A stretch of 64,000 bases of DNA from Gammaproteobacteria bacterium. Its GTDB lineage: Bacteria > Pseudomonadota > Gammaproteobacteria > SZUA-229. The stretch's first letter is position 1. Each line of letters begins with the position of its first letter. The stretch lies in assembly GCA_015488885.1 (NCBI GenBank), contig WFMW01000057.1:1-64000 (forward strand), in the 5' to 3' direction. Shown here piece by piece: positions 1 through 9,649 of the stretch. Below the pieces are notes generated by a model. The model had not been told where the DNA came from. It ran no database searches and worked only from the letters and a program-made list of their open reading frames with translations. Position numbers and translations under genes: made by a program.

Positions 1-1092
1 GCTGGTGCTATTCTGCTGATTCGCGCTGCACCTTTATTTCCGCACGAAGTACTGCTGGTCATTGGACTTGTTGGTGGTGTCACCACCATCGTTACCGGTC
101 TGATCGCACTGGCCGAACGCGATCTTAAACGTCTGCTGGCTGCATCGACTTCCAGCCAGTACGGACTGATGCTGATCGCTGTGGGTGCCGGCATACCGAT
201 TGCAGCATTGCTGCATCTGATTGCCCATGCCGCCATTAAGAGTTCTTTATTTCTGGGTGCCGGGGTGTTTCAGCACAGCCGTGAAAGTACCGCGTTTAGC
301 GACTTGAAAGGTGCCGGACGTGACCGGCCCCGAATCTTTTTCGGCTTCGCAGTGGCGGCGCTGGCACTGGCAGGCATTCCGCCGTTAAGCGGCTTTTTTT
401 CTAAAGATGCCATTATAGCTGCGGCCCTGGCCTCACCTGACGCCGCTGTACTGGCAAGTACTGCGCTGGCAGGCACACTGTTAACCGGTGCCTATATGGC
501 GCGGGCGCTGCGTATTTTGTGGCACGGCAAAAGCAGTGGAAAGACTATTGCCGGGCTGAACTGGATGGGTGCCGGACTTGCTGGACTGGTGACATTAGCC
601 GTGATTCTGGGCATTGCCTTTCCAACGATCGAAACGGCATTATCCAGCCACCTGGTGGAAGGCGGCCTGGCACGAATACTTGGTCTCAGTGCGGCGCTGA
701 GTGGACTGGCTCTGGGCTGGTTAATCCCGGCAAAGCGTCTATTGGGGCCACTACAACCCTGGGCGCAACGCAGCTTTGCTATTGCCGGAGGTTTTGATAA
801 TTTACTGGTTCGGCCGGCACTGGCTATCGCCAACGCCTGTGAAAAACTCGAACGTCGTCTCTATGCAATGGCATTACAGATCGGACAGATCGCCATCAAC
901 ATCGGGCGCATGGTGCGCTTTAGCGATGAACGCGGCATAGACGGCTTAATATTTTCTATGGTACGAGGCACACTCAATCTTGGTAACCGCGCCCGAAACC
1001 TGCAGAGCGGATTGATTCACCGTGAGCTGGCCATCACGGCGGTTATAACGTGCATATTGTTTTCGATAACATTAATCGTTTTTATTTTATAA
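1..1092 (+). CDS. nuoL: NADH-quinone oxidoreductase subunit L, 3' part
   Basis: The reading frame is open from base 1 to the TAA at 1090-1092, so the N-terminal half is outside the window. The product is the large antiporter-like membrane subunit of respiratory complex I, which couples NADH oxidation to proton pumping. The visible part has the family's DLKRLLAASTSSQ and GIPPLSGFFSKD motifs, a lysine- and histidine-bearing helix (LLHLIAHAAIKS), and then the C-terminal stretch that forms the lateral helix and last membrane segment. nuoM follows after 15 bp and nuoN overlaps nuoM, the usual operon order. An Mrp-type antiporter subunit is the alternative, but the nuoLMN order argues for complex I. 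Confidence 0.93.
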   Translation, partial: AGAILLIRAAPLFPHEVLLVIGLVGGVTTIVTGLIALAERDLKRLLAASTSSQYGLMLIAVGAGIPIAALLHLIAHAAIKSSLFLGAGVFQHSRESTAFSDLKGAGRDRPRIFFGFAVAALALAGIPPLSGFFSKDAIIAAALASPDAAVLASTALAGTLLTGAYMARALRILWHGKSSGKTIAGLNWMGAGLAGLVTLAVILGIAFPTIETALSSHLVEGGLARILGLSAALSGLALGWLIPAKRLLGPLQPWAQRSFAIAGGFDNLLVRPALAIANACEKLERRLYAMALQIGQIAINIGRMVRFSDERGIDGLIFSMVRGTLNLGNRARNLQSGLIHRELAITAVITCILFSITLIVFIL

Positions 1093-1107
1093 ACAGGATA
1101 TTTTCGT

Positions 1108-2577
1108 ATGTTTCCCATTGTATCGACCACCTTGTTTATGCCACTTCTCGGCGCACTGCTAGTAATGGGCTTTCGCAAGGCACCCGCGAAACTGGTCCAT
1201 ACTATCGGTATTTTCACCAGTGGATTCACGTTAATCGGTGCCATCATCATGTGGTCACGGGGCATCAACAGTACCGGCTTTGCCCAGCTTGAGCAGCTTG
1301 AGTGGATGCCCGCTATCGGCGCCGCCTATCGTGTGGGTGTCGATGGTATCAGCCTGCCGCTGGTGCTGCTTAGTGCCCTGTTATTCTTTGTCACCTTTAT
1401 CTATTCAGCAAAAGTCCGTGAACGCCCCCATGCTTATGTGGTGTTGATGTTGTTGCTGGAGACAGCAGCCATCGGCACCTTTACTGCACTGGATGCCATT
1501 TTGTTCTACGTGTTTTTTGAAGTGTCACTGGTCTCCATGTATTTTATGATTGCCGACTGGGGTCATGAAGACCGGCAGCGTGCGGCACTGATGTTTTTTA
1601 TCTACACCCTGCTCGGCAGCCTGCCTTTACTGCTGGCTATTCTGGGGATGTATCTTGGCAGCGACCCTCATACGTTTGATATGCGGGTCTGGATAGAAAA
1701 TCCACCGTTAACAGGAACCGCCGCTATGCTGGCACTGATCGCAATGCTATTTACGTTTGCGGTAAAAACCCCGGTATTCCCTTTCCATACCTGGTTGCCC
1801 GCCGCGCACGTTCAGGCACCAGCCGCAGGCAGTGTGATCCTTGCCGGTGTCATGCTGAAATTTGGCACTTATGGACTGATACGTTTTAGTCTGCAGATGT
1901 TGCCTGAAGCTTTTCGTGAAGTCGGCGTGGTGGTGCTTGTCTTCGGGATTATTTCTGCGCTGTACGGTGCCTTCGCTGCACTGGCGCAGAACGATCTTAA
2001 ACGTCTGGTCGCTTATACCTCGGTTAACCACATGGGCTATATCGTCATCGGTGTCGCCATCGCGGCACTGGCTATCGACCCGGCAATACGTGCCACAGCA
2101 TTAGACGGTTCTGTATTACAGATGATCAGTCACGGCCTGGTGACCGGCGCACTCTTTTTTCTGGTTGGCATGCTACAGGATCGCGCTAAAACACGTGAAA
2201 TGGATCAATTTGGTGGTTTGCTAAAACTGACACCAATATTTGGCTGGTCATTCGTACTGGCTGCGTTTGCCTCACTGGGGCTACCGGGACTGGCGCATTT
2301 CCCTGCCGAATTCCAGATATTCCTGGCGACGCTACAGGTCGAGCCATTCGCTATCATCGTTATCCTCGGTATTGTTGTTACCGCCGGTTTATATCTGAAA
2401 GCCATCAGCCAGATTTTTCTTGGTGAAGCCAATACAAAATGGCAGGGCATGCCTGATCTAACGATGCGAGAACTCATTACTTTAACGCCTCTGCTCGCAT
2501 TGATTATCATCATCGGTATTGCACCCGCCTGGGTGCTTGATGTCATCCACAAAACAACCCTGAACCTTCATCTCTAA
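1108..2577 (+). CDS. nuoM: NADH-quinone oxidoreductase subunit M
   Basis: 489-residue polytopic proton-pumping subunit of complex I. The proton-channel region reads KTPVFPFHTWLPAAHVQAP; many homologues have PDAHVEAP here, so two acidic positions of that loop are neutral, a mild oddity. The conserved helix glutamate lies in FYVFFEVSLVSMYF and the essential lysine is in the VKTPVFP segment. Length is normal. Its stop codon shares one base with the nuoN start (TAATG at 2575-2579), which indicates translational coupling. Confidence is high from motifs and operon order. Confidence 0.95.
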   Translation: MFPIVSTTLFMPLLGALLVMGFRKAPAKLVHTIGIFTSGFTLIGAIIMWSRGINSTGFAQLEQLEWMPAIGAAYRVGVDGISLPLVLLSALLFFVTFIYSAKVRERPHAYVVLMLLLETAAIGTFTALDAILFYVFFEVSLVSMYFMIADWGHEDRQRAALMFFIYTLLGSLPLLLAILGMYLGSDPHTFDMRVWIENPPLTGTAAMLALIAMLFTFAVKTPVFPFHTWLPAAHVQAPAAGSVILAGVMLKFGTYGLIRFSLQMLPEAFREVGVVVLVFGIISALYGAFAALAQNDLKRLVAYTSVNHMGYIVIGVAIAALAIDPAIRATALDGSVLQMISHGLVTGALFFLVGMLQDRAKTREMDQFGGLLKLTPIFGWSFVLAAFASLGLPGLAHFPAEFQIFLATLQVEPFAIIVILGIVVTAGLYLKAISQIFLGEANTKWQGMPDLTMRELITLTPLLALIIIIGIAPAWVLDVIHKTTLNLHL

Positions 2578-3950
2578 TGGAAAAAGATCTTGCTTTTTTG
2601 ATGCCCGAGATCGCCGTGTTACTAACGGCGGTTGCTGCGCTGATCGCAGAAATGCTGCGCAAGCCGCGGATCGCTTTCGCAGCTTCGGTAGCAGGTCTGT
2701 TGATTGCCACCGGCTTAACAATCCCATTGCTGCATGTTGATGTCACAGTATTCAGTGGTACATTTCGTGTAGATATACTAAGCGTCTGGGCAAAGCTCAT
2801 CCTGCTGCCCGCCACTGTATTAGCCGTTTTACTGGTACGTGCTGAACTTGGCGGCAGCGCTAGAGAAGGTACGGCTTATGTTTTAGTCTTGATGGTAACG
2901 CTGGCCTCGTTATTAATGGCTGGTGTTGGTGATACCATGCTGCTGATACTCGCAGTATTACTGTCAGGTCTGGGCTCTTTTGCACTGGTAGCCTATCCGC
3001 GCGATGATGCCGCGACAGAAGCCGCAATGAAATTTTTTGTATTTGCTTCGGTCACCGGTGGCGTGATGATCTTCGGCCTCAGTTACTGGTTCGGTATCAC
3101 CGGTTCAACCTTGCTCAATGAAACCACCCGCCTTGGCAATATGCCCGTGGTGGCCTCTATCGGTCTGTTTGCTGTCATCATCGGGCTGGGTTACAAAGCT
3201 TCACTGGTTCCGTTTCATTTCTGGGCACCCGATGCCTATGAAGGCGCACCCGTTTCGATCGCGGCTTACCTGTCAGTGGTTCCCAAGATTGGAGCAATCT
3301 TTGCCCTGGCTCAGGTGGTACGCGATTTACCCTCTGAGCTGAACTGGTCGTTAGTTATCGCGTTGCTTGCAGTGCTTACCATGACCTATGGTTATCTTGC
3401 CGCACTGGTGCAAAATAATGTGGTGCGATTACTGGCTTATTCATCCATCGCGCAGGCAGGGTATTTTTTGCTGGGTATCGTCGCTATCGGTGCCAGCGCA
3501 CTTGCATTCCAGTCTATCGTTGTATTTGCCGCGGCTTATGCGGCAATGAATTTAGGCGCTTTTGCACTGGTAATGCAAAATGGCCGAACCCTGGATGCTT
3601 TTACCGGCAAAGGGCGCAGCCATCCGGTCACAAGCGTGGCGATGGTCATTTTCTTACTGTCGCTGGCGGGCATTCCACCACTGGCCGGTTTCGTTGGCAA
3701 GTTCCTGCTATTCGGTGCATCCATCGATGCAGGCTTCACCTGGCTGGCGATCATAGCTATCCTGAACAGCGTGTTATCACTAGCGGTCTATCTACGCATT
3801 ATAGTCGCCATGTACAAAAAAGCCGATACCACAGAAACAGCTGAGACGATAACAATACCTTTGTTGTCGAGTCTGGTGTGGTTTATCGCCGCTGCCTTCA
3901 CGCTGGGGATTGGTCTGGCGGCGCAGCTGATACTTAAAGCATTTTTTTAA
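2577..3950 (+). CDS. nuoN: NADH-quinone oxidoreductase subunit N
   Basis: 457-residue membrane subunit, the last gene of the nuo operon. Family signatures are GLGYKASLVPFHFWAPDAYEGAP in the channel region (about residues 200-222, with the conserved lysine) and LAYSSIAQAGYFLLG further on, and FLLSLAGIPPLAGFVGKF near the C-terminus. It is about as long as other NuoN proteins and starts at the ATG overlapping the nuoM stop. The gene ends 29 bp before the end of a convergent gene, and no clear intrinsic terminator is visible in the gap. Confidence 0.95.
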   Translation: MEKDLAFLMPEIAVLLTAVAALIAEMLRKPRIAFAASVAGLLIATGLTIPLLHVDVTVFSGTFRVDILSVWAKLILLPATVLAVLLVRAELGGSAREGTAYVLVLMVTLASLLMAGVGDTMLLILAVLLSGLGSFALVAYPRDDAATEAAMKFFVFASVTGGVMIFGLSYWFGITGSTLLNETTRLGNMPVVASIGLFAVIIGLGYKASLVPFHFWAPDAYEGAPVSIAAYLSVVPKIGAIFALAQVVRDLPSELNWSLVIALLAVLTMTYGYLAALVQNNVVRLLAYSSIAQAGYFLLGIVAIGASALAFQSIVVFAAAYAAMNLGAFALVMQNGRTLDAFTGKGRSHPVTSVAMVIFLLSLAGIPPLAGFVGKFLLFGASIDAGFTWLAIIAILNSVLSLAVYLRIIVAMYKKADTTETAETITIPLLSSLVWFIAAAFTLGIGLAAQLILKAFF

Positions 3951-3979
3951 CAGCCATTGCTTTACTCCTAATGTAACAA

Positions 3980-5284
3980 CTAATACTGAACAATAAACAG
4001 GTACTCATTTAACATATATAGCCCCGTCAGTATCAATACGATGCCACCCAGCATTTCAAAACCACGATGATGCTTGCCAACAATCTGCAGCGATTCAAGC
4101 CAGCCCATACTCCAGGCACCCAGTAGTATTGGAACGCTGCGACCAACGGCAAACGCTAACAACAGACCCGCGCCAAATAGAACAGAACCTATAGCGGCAC
4201 TGGCCGTTAATGTCACCAGTAACGCAGGCGCACAAAATGGACAAATGGCTACGGAGAAAGGAATTGCCAGTAAAAAAGCTCCCCAGTGCCCAGTGACTTT
4301 TTTACCGCGCATAGAAATCCACGGTAAGCTGAGTTTTAACCAGCCAGGCCACATCAAACCTAAAACAATCAATAATGGACCAAGAAATAATCCCCACTGT
4401 CGCCCCATCACCGCTTTGACCCATTCGCCACCCATCGCTGCAGCCATGCCAAGCATAACATGCGTTATGAGTAGACCAACGATAAAGGCACCACCCAGGC
4501 TGAGCGCCTGCTGTTTTTCATGCGCCCGCGTCACATAGGCGAGAACTACAGGAATCGATGCAAATGAAACCGGATTAAAACTGAAGATAAAACCGGCAAC
4601 AAAGGCAATGCCGATGCCTGCAAAACTGGCGTGTTGCAAAGCCCCTTCCAGTGATTGCCTGTTCAGATCGAGTTCAGGATATAACAGGTAAACGGCTGCA
4701 CTGAATAACAATACGGCGGTTAAATAGGGCGTGCCATTTGCAGCCTTGTTGAGAAAATCTTTTCCTGATTCATTTATACCCGTAACAGCAGCAACGAGTA
4801 CAGGGACACTGAAAAGTGTAGCGAACAATAATGCTGAGATTATTGCCAATGTTAAAGAGTTAACCGATACCACCAACACGATTAATATGACCAACAAGGG
4901 CAAGGTACAGGCCGGTACGGTCAAACCAAGCCTGATAGCATCAGGGAATCGAGATGAAAAAGGCAATAAACGAAAGAATTCCAGGTGCGGCACAGGAATA
5001 TAAATCTTGCGTGAAATCAGATACACAGAAGCCATTACCATAAGCACGATACTTGCAGTGATGGAGTTAACTTCGGGCGCACTGGTTAAAACTGTTGCTG
5101 CTACAAACAGTATGATCAACAAGAAAGTTCGTGAAGCCCAGATGAGCGCAATATCCACCATCCGGGTCGGCAAGCCCTTTTGATGTGCACGCACAGCGAA
5201 AAGTGTGTGTGTTGCAATAGTACAGGGTTCAAAAAACGCCAGTGTGCCAAGCATAACAGCAGAAAACAGTAATAATACTTCCAT
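3980..5284 (-). CDS. CcdA/DsbD-like membrane thiol transporter, duplicated domain
   Basis: 434-residue protein with about 11-12 hydrophobic segments arranged as two CcdA-like halves. The first half has the FEPC motif in helix 1 and a PACTLP motif later. The second has SFNPVSF, where the helix-1 cysteine is absent, and CPFCAPA with two cysteines. CcdA/DsbD proteins pass electrons from cytoplasmic thioredoxin across the membrane. The start overlaps the stop of the thioredoxin-like gene by one base, so the two are a coupled redox pair. The promoter region of that gene carries MerR-type operators, pointing to metal or thiol stress. The exact substrate is unknown; a CcdA-family metal-export or scavenging function cannot be excluded. 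Confidence 0.7.
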   Translation of the reverse strand: MEVLLLFSAVMLGTLAFFEPCTIATHTLFAVRAHQKGLPTRMVDIALIWASRTFLLIILFVAATVLTSAPEVNSITASIVLMVMASVYLISRKIYIPVPHLEFFRLLPFSSRFPDAIRLGLTVPACTLPLLVILIVLVVSVNSLTLAIISALLFATLFSVPVLVAAVTGINESGKDFLNKAANGTPYLTAVLLFSAAVYLLYPELDLNRQSLEGALQHASFAGIGIAFVAGFIFSFNPVSFASIPVVLAYVTRAHEKQQALSLGGAFIVGLLITHVMLGMAAAMGGEWVKAVMGRQWGLFLGPLLIVLGLMWPGWLKLSLPWISMRGKKVTGHWGAFLLAIPFSVAICPFCAPALLVTLTASAAIGSVLFGAGLLLAFAVGRSVPILLGAWSMGWLESLQIVGKHHRGFEMLGGIVLILTGLYMLNEYLFIVQY

Positions 5285-5550
5285 CAGCTCAGGCCCTCTA
5301 TACTGTTTTCCAGAGCTTGCAGTAATTGCCTGGCCGAAGGCAAAGCGGTAAACACAAGTTCACCGTTGATGGCGATGGATGGTGTTGATAACACACCTAA
5401 TTCAATTGCATAATCCATCTCCTGCAGGATATTAACTTCACGCCATTCAAATTTTGCACCACCTAAGCGGTCAATAATTGCAACAAGCTCATCCTTGGCT
5501 TTACCACATTTACCGCAACCTGGTGCGGTAAATACTTCTATTTTTGTCAT
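5284..5550 (-). CDS. small thioredoxin/glutaredoxin-like protein (CGKC)
   Basis: 88-residue thioredoxin fold with an early redox motif CGKC at residues 12-15 (APGCGKCGKAK) and the cis-proline segment LSTPSIAING. There is no signal peptide, so it should act in the cytoplasm, probably reducing the CcdA-like partner encoded immediately downstream with a one-base overlap. Size and motif resemble the small redox-active thioredoxin family often linked to arsenic, mercury or permease genes. First gene of the two-gene unit behind the operators at 5602-5681. Confidence 0.75.
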   Translation of the reverse strand: MTKIEVFTAPGCGKCGKAKDELVAIIDRLGGAKFEWREVNILQEMDYAIELGVLSTPSIAINGELVFTALPSARQLLQALENSIEGLS

Positions 5551-5601
5551 AATAATATCTCACTAAATAATCAAAACAATAAGATTCATACCTATTGACA
5601 G

Positions 5602-5619
5602 CCTGGAGTTAGCTCCAAG
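5602..5619. promoter_or_regulatory. second MerR-type operator dyad
   Basis: CCTGGAGTTAGCTCCAAG is a second copy of the dyad at 5664-5681, with the same CCTGGAGTYARCTCYAAG form. It lies 62 bp closer to the thioredoxin-like gene. On the minus strand it is flanked by TTGAAC and GTCAAT 19 bp apart, so it could be a second, weaker promoter or an auxiliary binding site. The rest of 5551-5869 is AT-rich with no gene. Confidence 0.5.
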
Positions 5620-5654
5620 TTCAATAATTTGGATAATTACTCAATTTAATATTC

Positions 5655-5685
5655 AGCTTACGCCCTGGAGTCAACTCTAAGTCAA
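5655..5685 (-). promoter_or_regulatory. MerR-type promoter/operator, proximal to thiol-redox operon
   Basis: Read on the minus strand, a -35 hexamer TTGACT (5680-5685) and a -10 like TAAGCT (5655-5660) are separated by 19 bp. This over-long spacing is characteristic of MerR-family promoters. The spacer holds the imperfect dyad CCTGGAGTCAACTCTAAG on the plus strand (5664-5681), of the GGAG-N4-CTCC type bound by ZntR/CadR-like regulators. No merR gene lies in this window. The assignment is by pattern only. Confidence 0.6.
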
Positions 5686-5869
5686 GAAAAAGATTATACT
5701 ATCCAGGAGTATTTAATAATTTACATTTTTTCCAGGAAAACGCACTGCTAACAGTTTGATTTTTCTATATTCACTTCCCGCTCGTTGCCTGGATGCCCAT
5801 CTGGTACTTGTAATCGTGTTCTGGGCAAAGGATAATTCACCCTTTATTTATTTGCGTTAGTTTATCGTT

Positions 5870-8800
5870 TTGTTAAAACCTGTTCTGCCAGAAAAAAATC
5901 AGTCAACCTGCTGGTCACGCCTGTATGGCAGTGCCCTGGCATTGCAATGTGTTGAAGCATCAAAAGCTTACCGTAACGGGCCACTGGTTATTGTGGTTGA
6001 AGATATCCGTTTCGCGGATAAATTGATCCATGAAATCAGCTTTTATAAACATACGCGGCAAACCATCTATCAGTTACCCGACTGGGAAACCTTGCCGTAT
6101 GATGTATTCTCGCCGCATCAGGACATTATTTCACAACGCTTAAGCACCTTATATCAACTGGATAAACTCAATGCCGGCGATATTCTTGTGGTGCCGGTAA
6201 ATACCTTATTACAACGTTTGTGTCCGCGCAGTTATATCCGTGGCAATGTTTTACAGCTTAAAACCGGCCAGATACTCAAGCTTCAGGCTTTTCGCGCCGA
6301 GCTGGAAGCCAGTGGTTACAGTTTTGTTAATGAAGTAATGGAACATGGTGAATTTGCAATTCGCGGTTCTATTATAGATTTATTCCCTGCTGGCTCTAAA
6401 ACGCCATTTAGAATCGATCTGTTTGATGATGAAATAGAAACGATTCGCTGTTTTGACCCGTCCAATCAACGCTCAGACAATAAAGTTGAAAACATAGCAT
6501 TATTACCGGCACGTGAATTCCCCACCAATGAAACCGCCATTCAGGCCTTTCGCAGCCGTTATCGTGAAACTTTTGCGGGTGATCCACTGGCCAGTATTAT
6601 CTATAACAATGTCAGCGATGGCTTAATGCCGCCGGGTATTGAATATTATCTGCCGCTTTTCTTCGATCAGCTGGAAACCCTGTTTGATTACCTGCCCAAA
6701 AGCAGTCTGTTTATATTACCCGACAATACCGATGAATTTCTGCACCAGTTCGCCGACAATGTACAACAGCGTTATGAACAACGCCGACATGACATAGAAC
6801 GCCCGGTACTTGCCCCTGATACGATATATCAATCGGTGGCACAGGCAGAAGAAACTTTACAGCATTTCAGCCGGGTCATTTTTTCAGTAAAAAAAAACCT
6901 CAATGAGCAATATAACCTTAATGTCAGCCCGCCGCCTGAGCTAACCCTGCGGCCGCAGGCTGAAAACCCGGCGAAAACATTCATTGACTATATTCATCAA
7001 TTTAACGGCCATCTATTACTGGTCGCTGAAACCGCAGGGCGGCGTGAAGTACTAATCGACTTATTGCGCGAACATCAGATATACCCTGCCGCCTGCCCGG
7101 ACTGGGAAACCTTCTATCAAACCAGCCGCCATCAGCCAGCCAGTCGGGTAAGTATCACTGTGGCAGAAATCAGCAGTGGGCTGGTCATCCGTTCAACAGC
7201 ATCCAGTCAATCAGCCGATGATATTGCCGTTATCACCGAAGCACAAATTTATGGTCAGCGTGCTATACAGAAACGCCGACGCATAAAACACGGGCCAGAT
7301 GCCGATGCCATTGTGCAGAATCTGACCGATTTGACCATCGGTGCACCGGTGGTGCATCTTCAACATGGTGTGGGCCGTTATCTGGGGCTGGAAAAACTCA
7401 GTGGTGATGGTTATGACGCTGAGTTTTTACTGCTTGAATATGCCAACCACGATAAACTATATGTTCCGGTCGCCTCGCTGGATCTGATCAGCCGTTATAG
7501 CGGTGCTTCGGCAGAACATGCACCGATACATAAACTGGGCTCCGATCAATGGGCAAAAGCACGTCGCAAGGCTGCTAAACAGGCACGGGATGTCGCCGCT
7601 GAACTGCTTGATATACACGCCCGTCGTGCTGCTATTCAAGGCCGCGCCTATCCCCTTGATGAAAATGAATACCATAGTTTCTGTAATGGCTTTCCATTTG
7701 AGGAAACCCCGGATCAGCAAAAGGCCATCAACGAGGTACTCAGTGACCTGGCCAGTACCCAACCCATGGATCGTGTTGTCTGCGGTGATGTGGGTTTTGG
7801 TAAAACGGAAGTTGCTATGCGTGCCGCCTATGCGGTCACCACCAATAACCGGCAGGTGGCGATATTGGTTCCCACTACCCTGCTGGCACAACAGCATTTC
7901 CAGAACTTTAGTGACCGTTTTGCTGACTGGCCTATCAAGGTTGCCTGCCTGTCACGGTTTAATACCGCAAAACAGCAAAATAATATTCTCGAGCAGATAA
8001 AAAACGGCAAGGTCGATCTGGTTGTCGGCACCCATAAACTTTTGCAGAAAAGTATCCGTTTCAAGGATCTGGGGTTGATTATTGTCGATGAAGAACACCG
8101 CTTCGGTGTCCGTCACAAGGAAATGCTCAAGTCATTACGTGCCGAAGTCGATATCCTTACTCTCACTGCCACGCCTATTCCACGCACCCTGAATATGTCA
8201 CTGGCGGGTATCCGTGATCTTTCCATTATCGCCACCCCACCGCTGCAGCGCCTTGCCATCAACACTTTTGTCAGTCAATGGAATGAGGGGCTGATTAAAG
8301 AAGCCTGCCAGCGTGAACTCAAACGTGGCGGGCAGGTTTACTTTTTACATAATGAAGTCAAAAGTATCGAAAAAATCACGCACGATTTACAACAGCTGCT
8401 ACCTGAAGCTCGCATTGACTTTGCCCATGGGCAGATGCCGGAAAAACAGCTTGAACAGGTGATGCTGGATTTTTATCATCAGCGATTCAATATTCTGGTC
8501 AGCACCACCATTATCGAAAGCGGGATTGATGTGCCTACCGCCAATACGATTATTATTAACCGAGCTGATCGCCTCGGGCTGGCGCAACTACATCAGATTC
8601 GCGGACGGGTTGGACGTTCACATCACCGTGCCTATGCCTATTTGATTACCCCGCCAGAAGCGGTGATGACCGCCGATGCTAAAAAACGTCTGGCTGCCAT
8701 CGAATCGCTGGAAGATCTGGGTGTCGGCTTTACCCTCGCCACCCACGACCTGGAAATTCGTGGTGCCGGTGAACTGCTGGGTGAAAACCAGAGTGGGCAG

Positions 8801-9370
8801 ATTTCTGAAGTGGGTTTCAGTTTATACAGTGAGTTGCTTGAACGTGCCGTCAACGCATTAAAACGCGGTGAGATACCCGACCCGGATAGTGCCTTAAACG
8901 CCGGGCTGGAAATTGACCTGGGTATGCCAGCATTAATTCCTGATGATTACGTGTATGATATTCATCAGCGGTTGATGTTATATAAACGCATTGCCAGCGC
9001 CACGACGATAAAACAACTGGATGAATTAAGCGTCGAATTGATCGACCGTTTTGGTTTATTGCCTGATTATGTCAAAAACCTGTTTAGCGTCACCGAAATG
9101 AAGATGACGGCGATGCAAACCGGTATAGTAAAAATTGAAGCCAGTGAACACGAGATAAAAATACAGTTTAGTGACAACCCCGATATCGATCCGGCAAAAC
9201 TGATTACGCTGATCCAGACGCAGCCTGGCGGTTATCGTTTTAATGGTAGCGACACCCTGCGTGTCCTTGATGTTAAGGACGACATTGCAAAACGTACACA
9301 GCAAATTTATGCCCTTATTAGCCGCTTACGCCCAGATAAGCCCGCTCACATTGATATGCATGCAGCATAA
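5870..9370 (+). CDS. mfd: transcription-repair coupling factor
   Basis: 1166-residue cytoplasmic ATP-dependent translocase that removes stalled RNA polymerase from lesions and recruits UvrA. Domains in order: UvrB-like N-terminal module (about 1-330), RNA-polymerase interaction domain (around 490-570, starting near HLQHGVGRYLG), RecG-like motor with Walker A GDVGFGKTE (about 640) and DEEHRFG (about 739), helicase C domain with QIRGRVGRS, and the C-terminal TRCF domain. The start is TTG: the frame has a TAG at 5858-5860 and no other common start codon between, so TTG is the first possible start. No strong Shine-Dalgarno sequence is visible. Length and motifs are normal. Confidence 0.97.
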   Translation: MLKPVLPEKNQSTCWSRLYGSALALQCVEASKAYRNGPLVIVVEDIRFADKLIHEISFYKHTRQTIYQLPDWETLPYDVFSPHQDIISQRLSTLYQLDKLNAGDILVVPVNTLLQRLCPRSYIRGNVLQLKTGQILKLQAFRAELEASGYSFVNEVMEHGEFAIRGSIIDLFPAGSKTPFRIDLFDDEIETIRCFDPSNQRSDNKVENIALLPAREFPTNETAIQAFRSRYRETFAGDPLASIIYNNVSDGLMPPGIEYYLPLFFDQLETLFDYLPKSSLFILPDNTDEFLHQFADNVQQRYEQRRHDIERPVLAPDTIYQSVAQAEETLQHFSRVIFSVKKNLNEQYNLNVSPPPELTLRPQAENPAKTFIDYIHQFNGHLLLVAETAGRREVLIDLLREHQIYPAACPDWETFYQTSRHQPASRVSITVAEISSGLVIRSTASSQSADDIAVITEAQIYGQRAIQKRRRIKHGPDADAIVQNLTDLTIGAPVVHLQHGVGRYLGLEKLSGDGYDAEFLLLEYANHDKLYVPVASLDLISRYSGASAEHAPIHKLGSDQWAKARRKAAKQARDVAAELLDIHARRAAIQGRAYPLDENEYHSFCNGFPFEETPDQQKAINEVLSDLASTQPMDRVVCGDVGFGKTEVAMRAAYAVTTNNRQVAILVPTTLLAQQHFQNFSDRFADWPIKVACLSRFNTAKQQNNILEQIKNGKVDLVVGTHKLLQKSIRFKDLGLIIVDEEHRFGVRHKEMLKSLRAEVDILTLTATPIPRTLNMSLAGIRDLSIIATPPLQRLAINTFVSQWNEGLIKEACQRELKRGGQVYFLHNEVKSIEKITHDLQQLLPEARIDFAHGQMPEKQLEQVMLDFYHQRFNILVSTTIIESGIDVPTANTIIINRADRLGLAQLHQIRGRVGRSHHRAYAYLITPPEAVMTADAKKRLAAIESLEDLGVGFTLATHDLEIRGAGELLGENQSGQISEVGFSLYSELLERAVNALKRGEIPDPDSALNAGLEIDLGMPALIPDDYVYDIHQRLMLYKRIASATTIKQLDELSVELIDRFGLLPDYVKNLFSVTEMKMTAMQTGIVKIEASEHEIKIQFSDNPDIDPAKLITLIQTQPGGYRFNGSDTLRVLDVKDDIAKRTQQIYALISRLRPDKPAHIDMHAA

Positions 9371-9425
9371 TCATACAATTGCTGTATGATGCGTTTATTA
9401 CTCGATGCCTGAACCCATGCCTGTC

Positions 9426-9510
9426 TGAACAAACCAGCGCATATTTTGAACAAACCAGCATATTCTGAACAAACGATATTATATCTGAACCAACAACATC
9501 TGAGCAAACT
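9426..9510. repeat. degenerate 15-21 bp direct repeats upstream of csiV-like gene
   Basis: The word TGAACAAAC or close variants recur at 9426, 9447, 9466, 9486 and 9501, often followed by CAGC(GC)ATATT. Spacings of 21, 19, 20 and 15 bp are not multiples of three throughout, which argues that this stretch is not translated and that the gene downstream starts internally. Confidence 0.6.
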
Positions 9511-9649
9511 GATACCGATGCCAGCCAATACACGCCTTTCCATACCCACCATTACCGCGCATTTTGTTGCAGACATAAACACCAGACAAAAGCATAGCCG
9601 TCAAAATAATCATGGCGTACAAACGCTTAAGCAAGCCGCTTATAGCGGA

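Noticed and set aside
9446-9649. Longer N-terminus for the CsiV-like protein from a TTG
   Set aside because: This part is made of degenerate DNA repeats with lengths not divisible by three and would place the signal peptide 70 residues inside.
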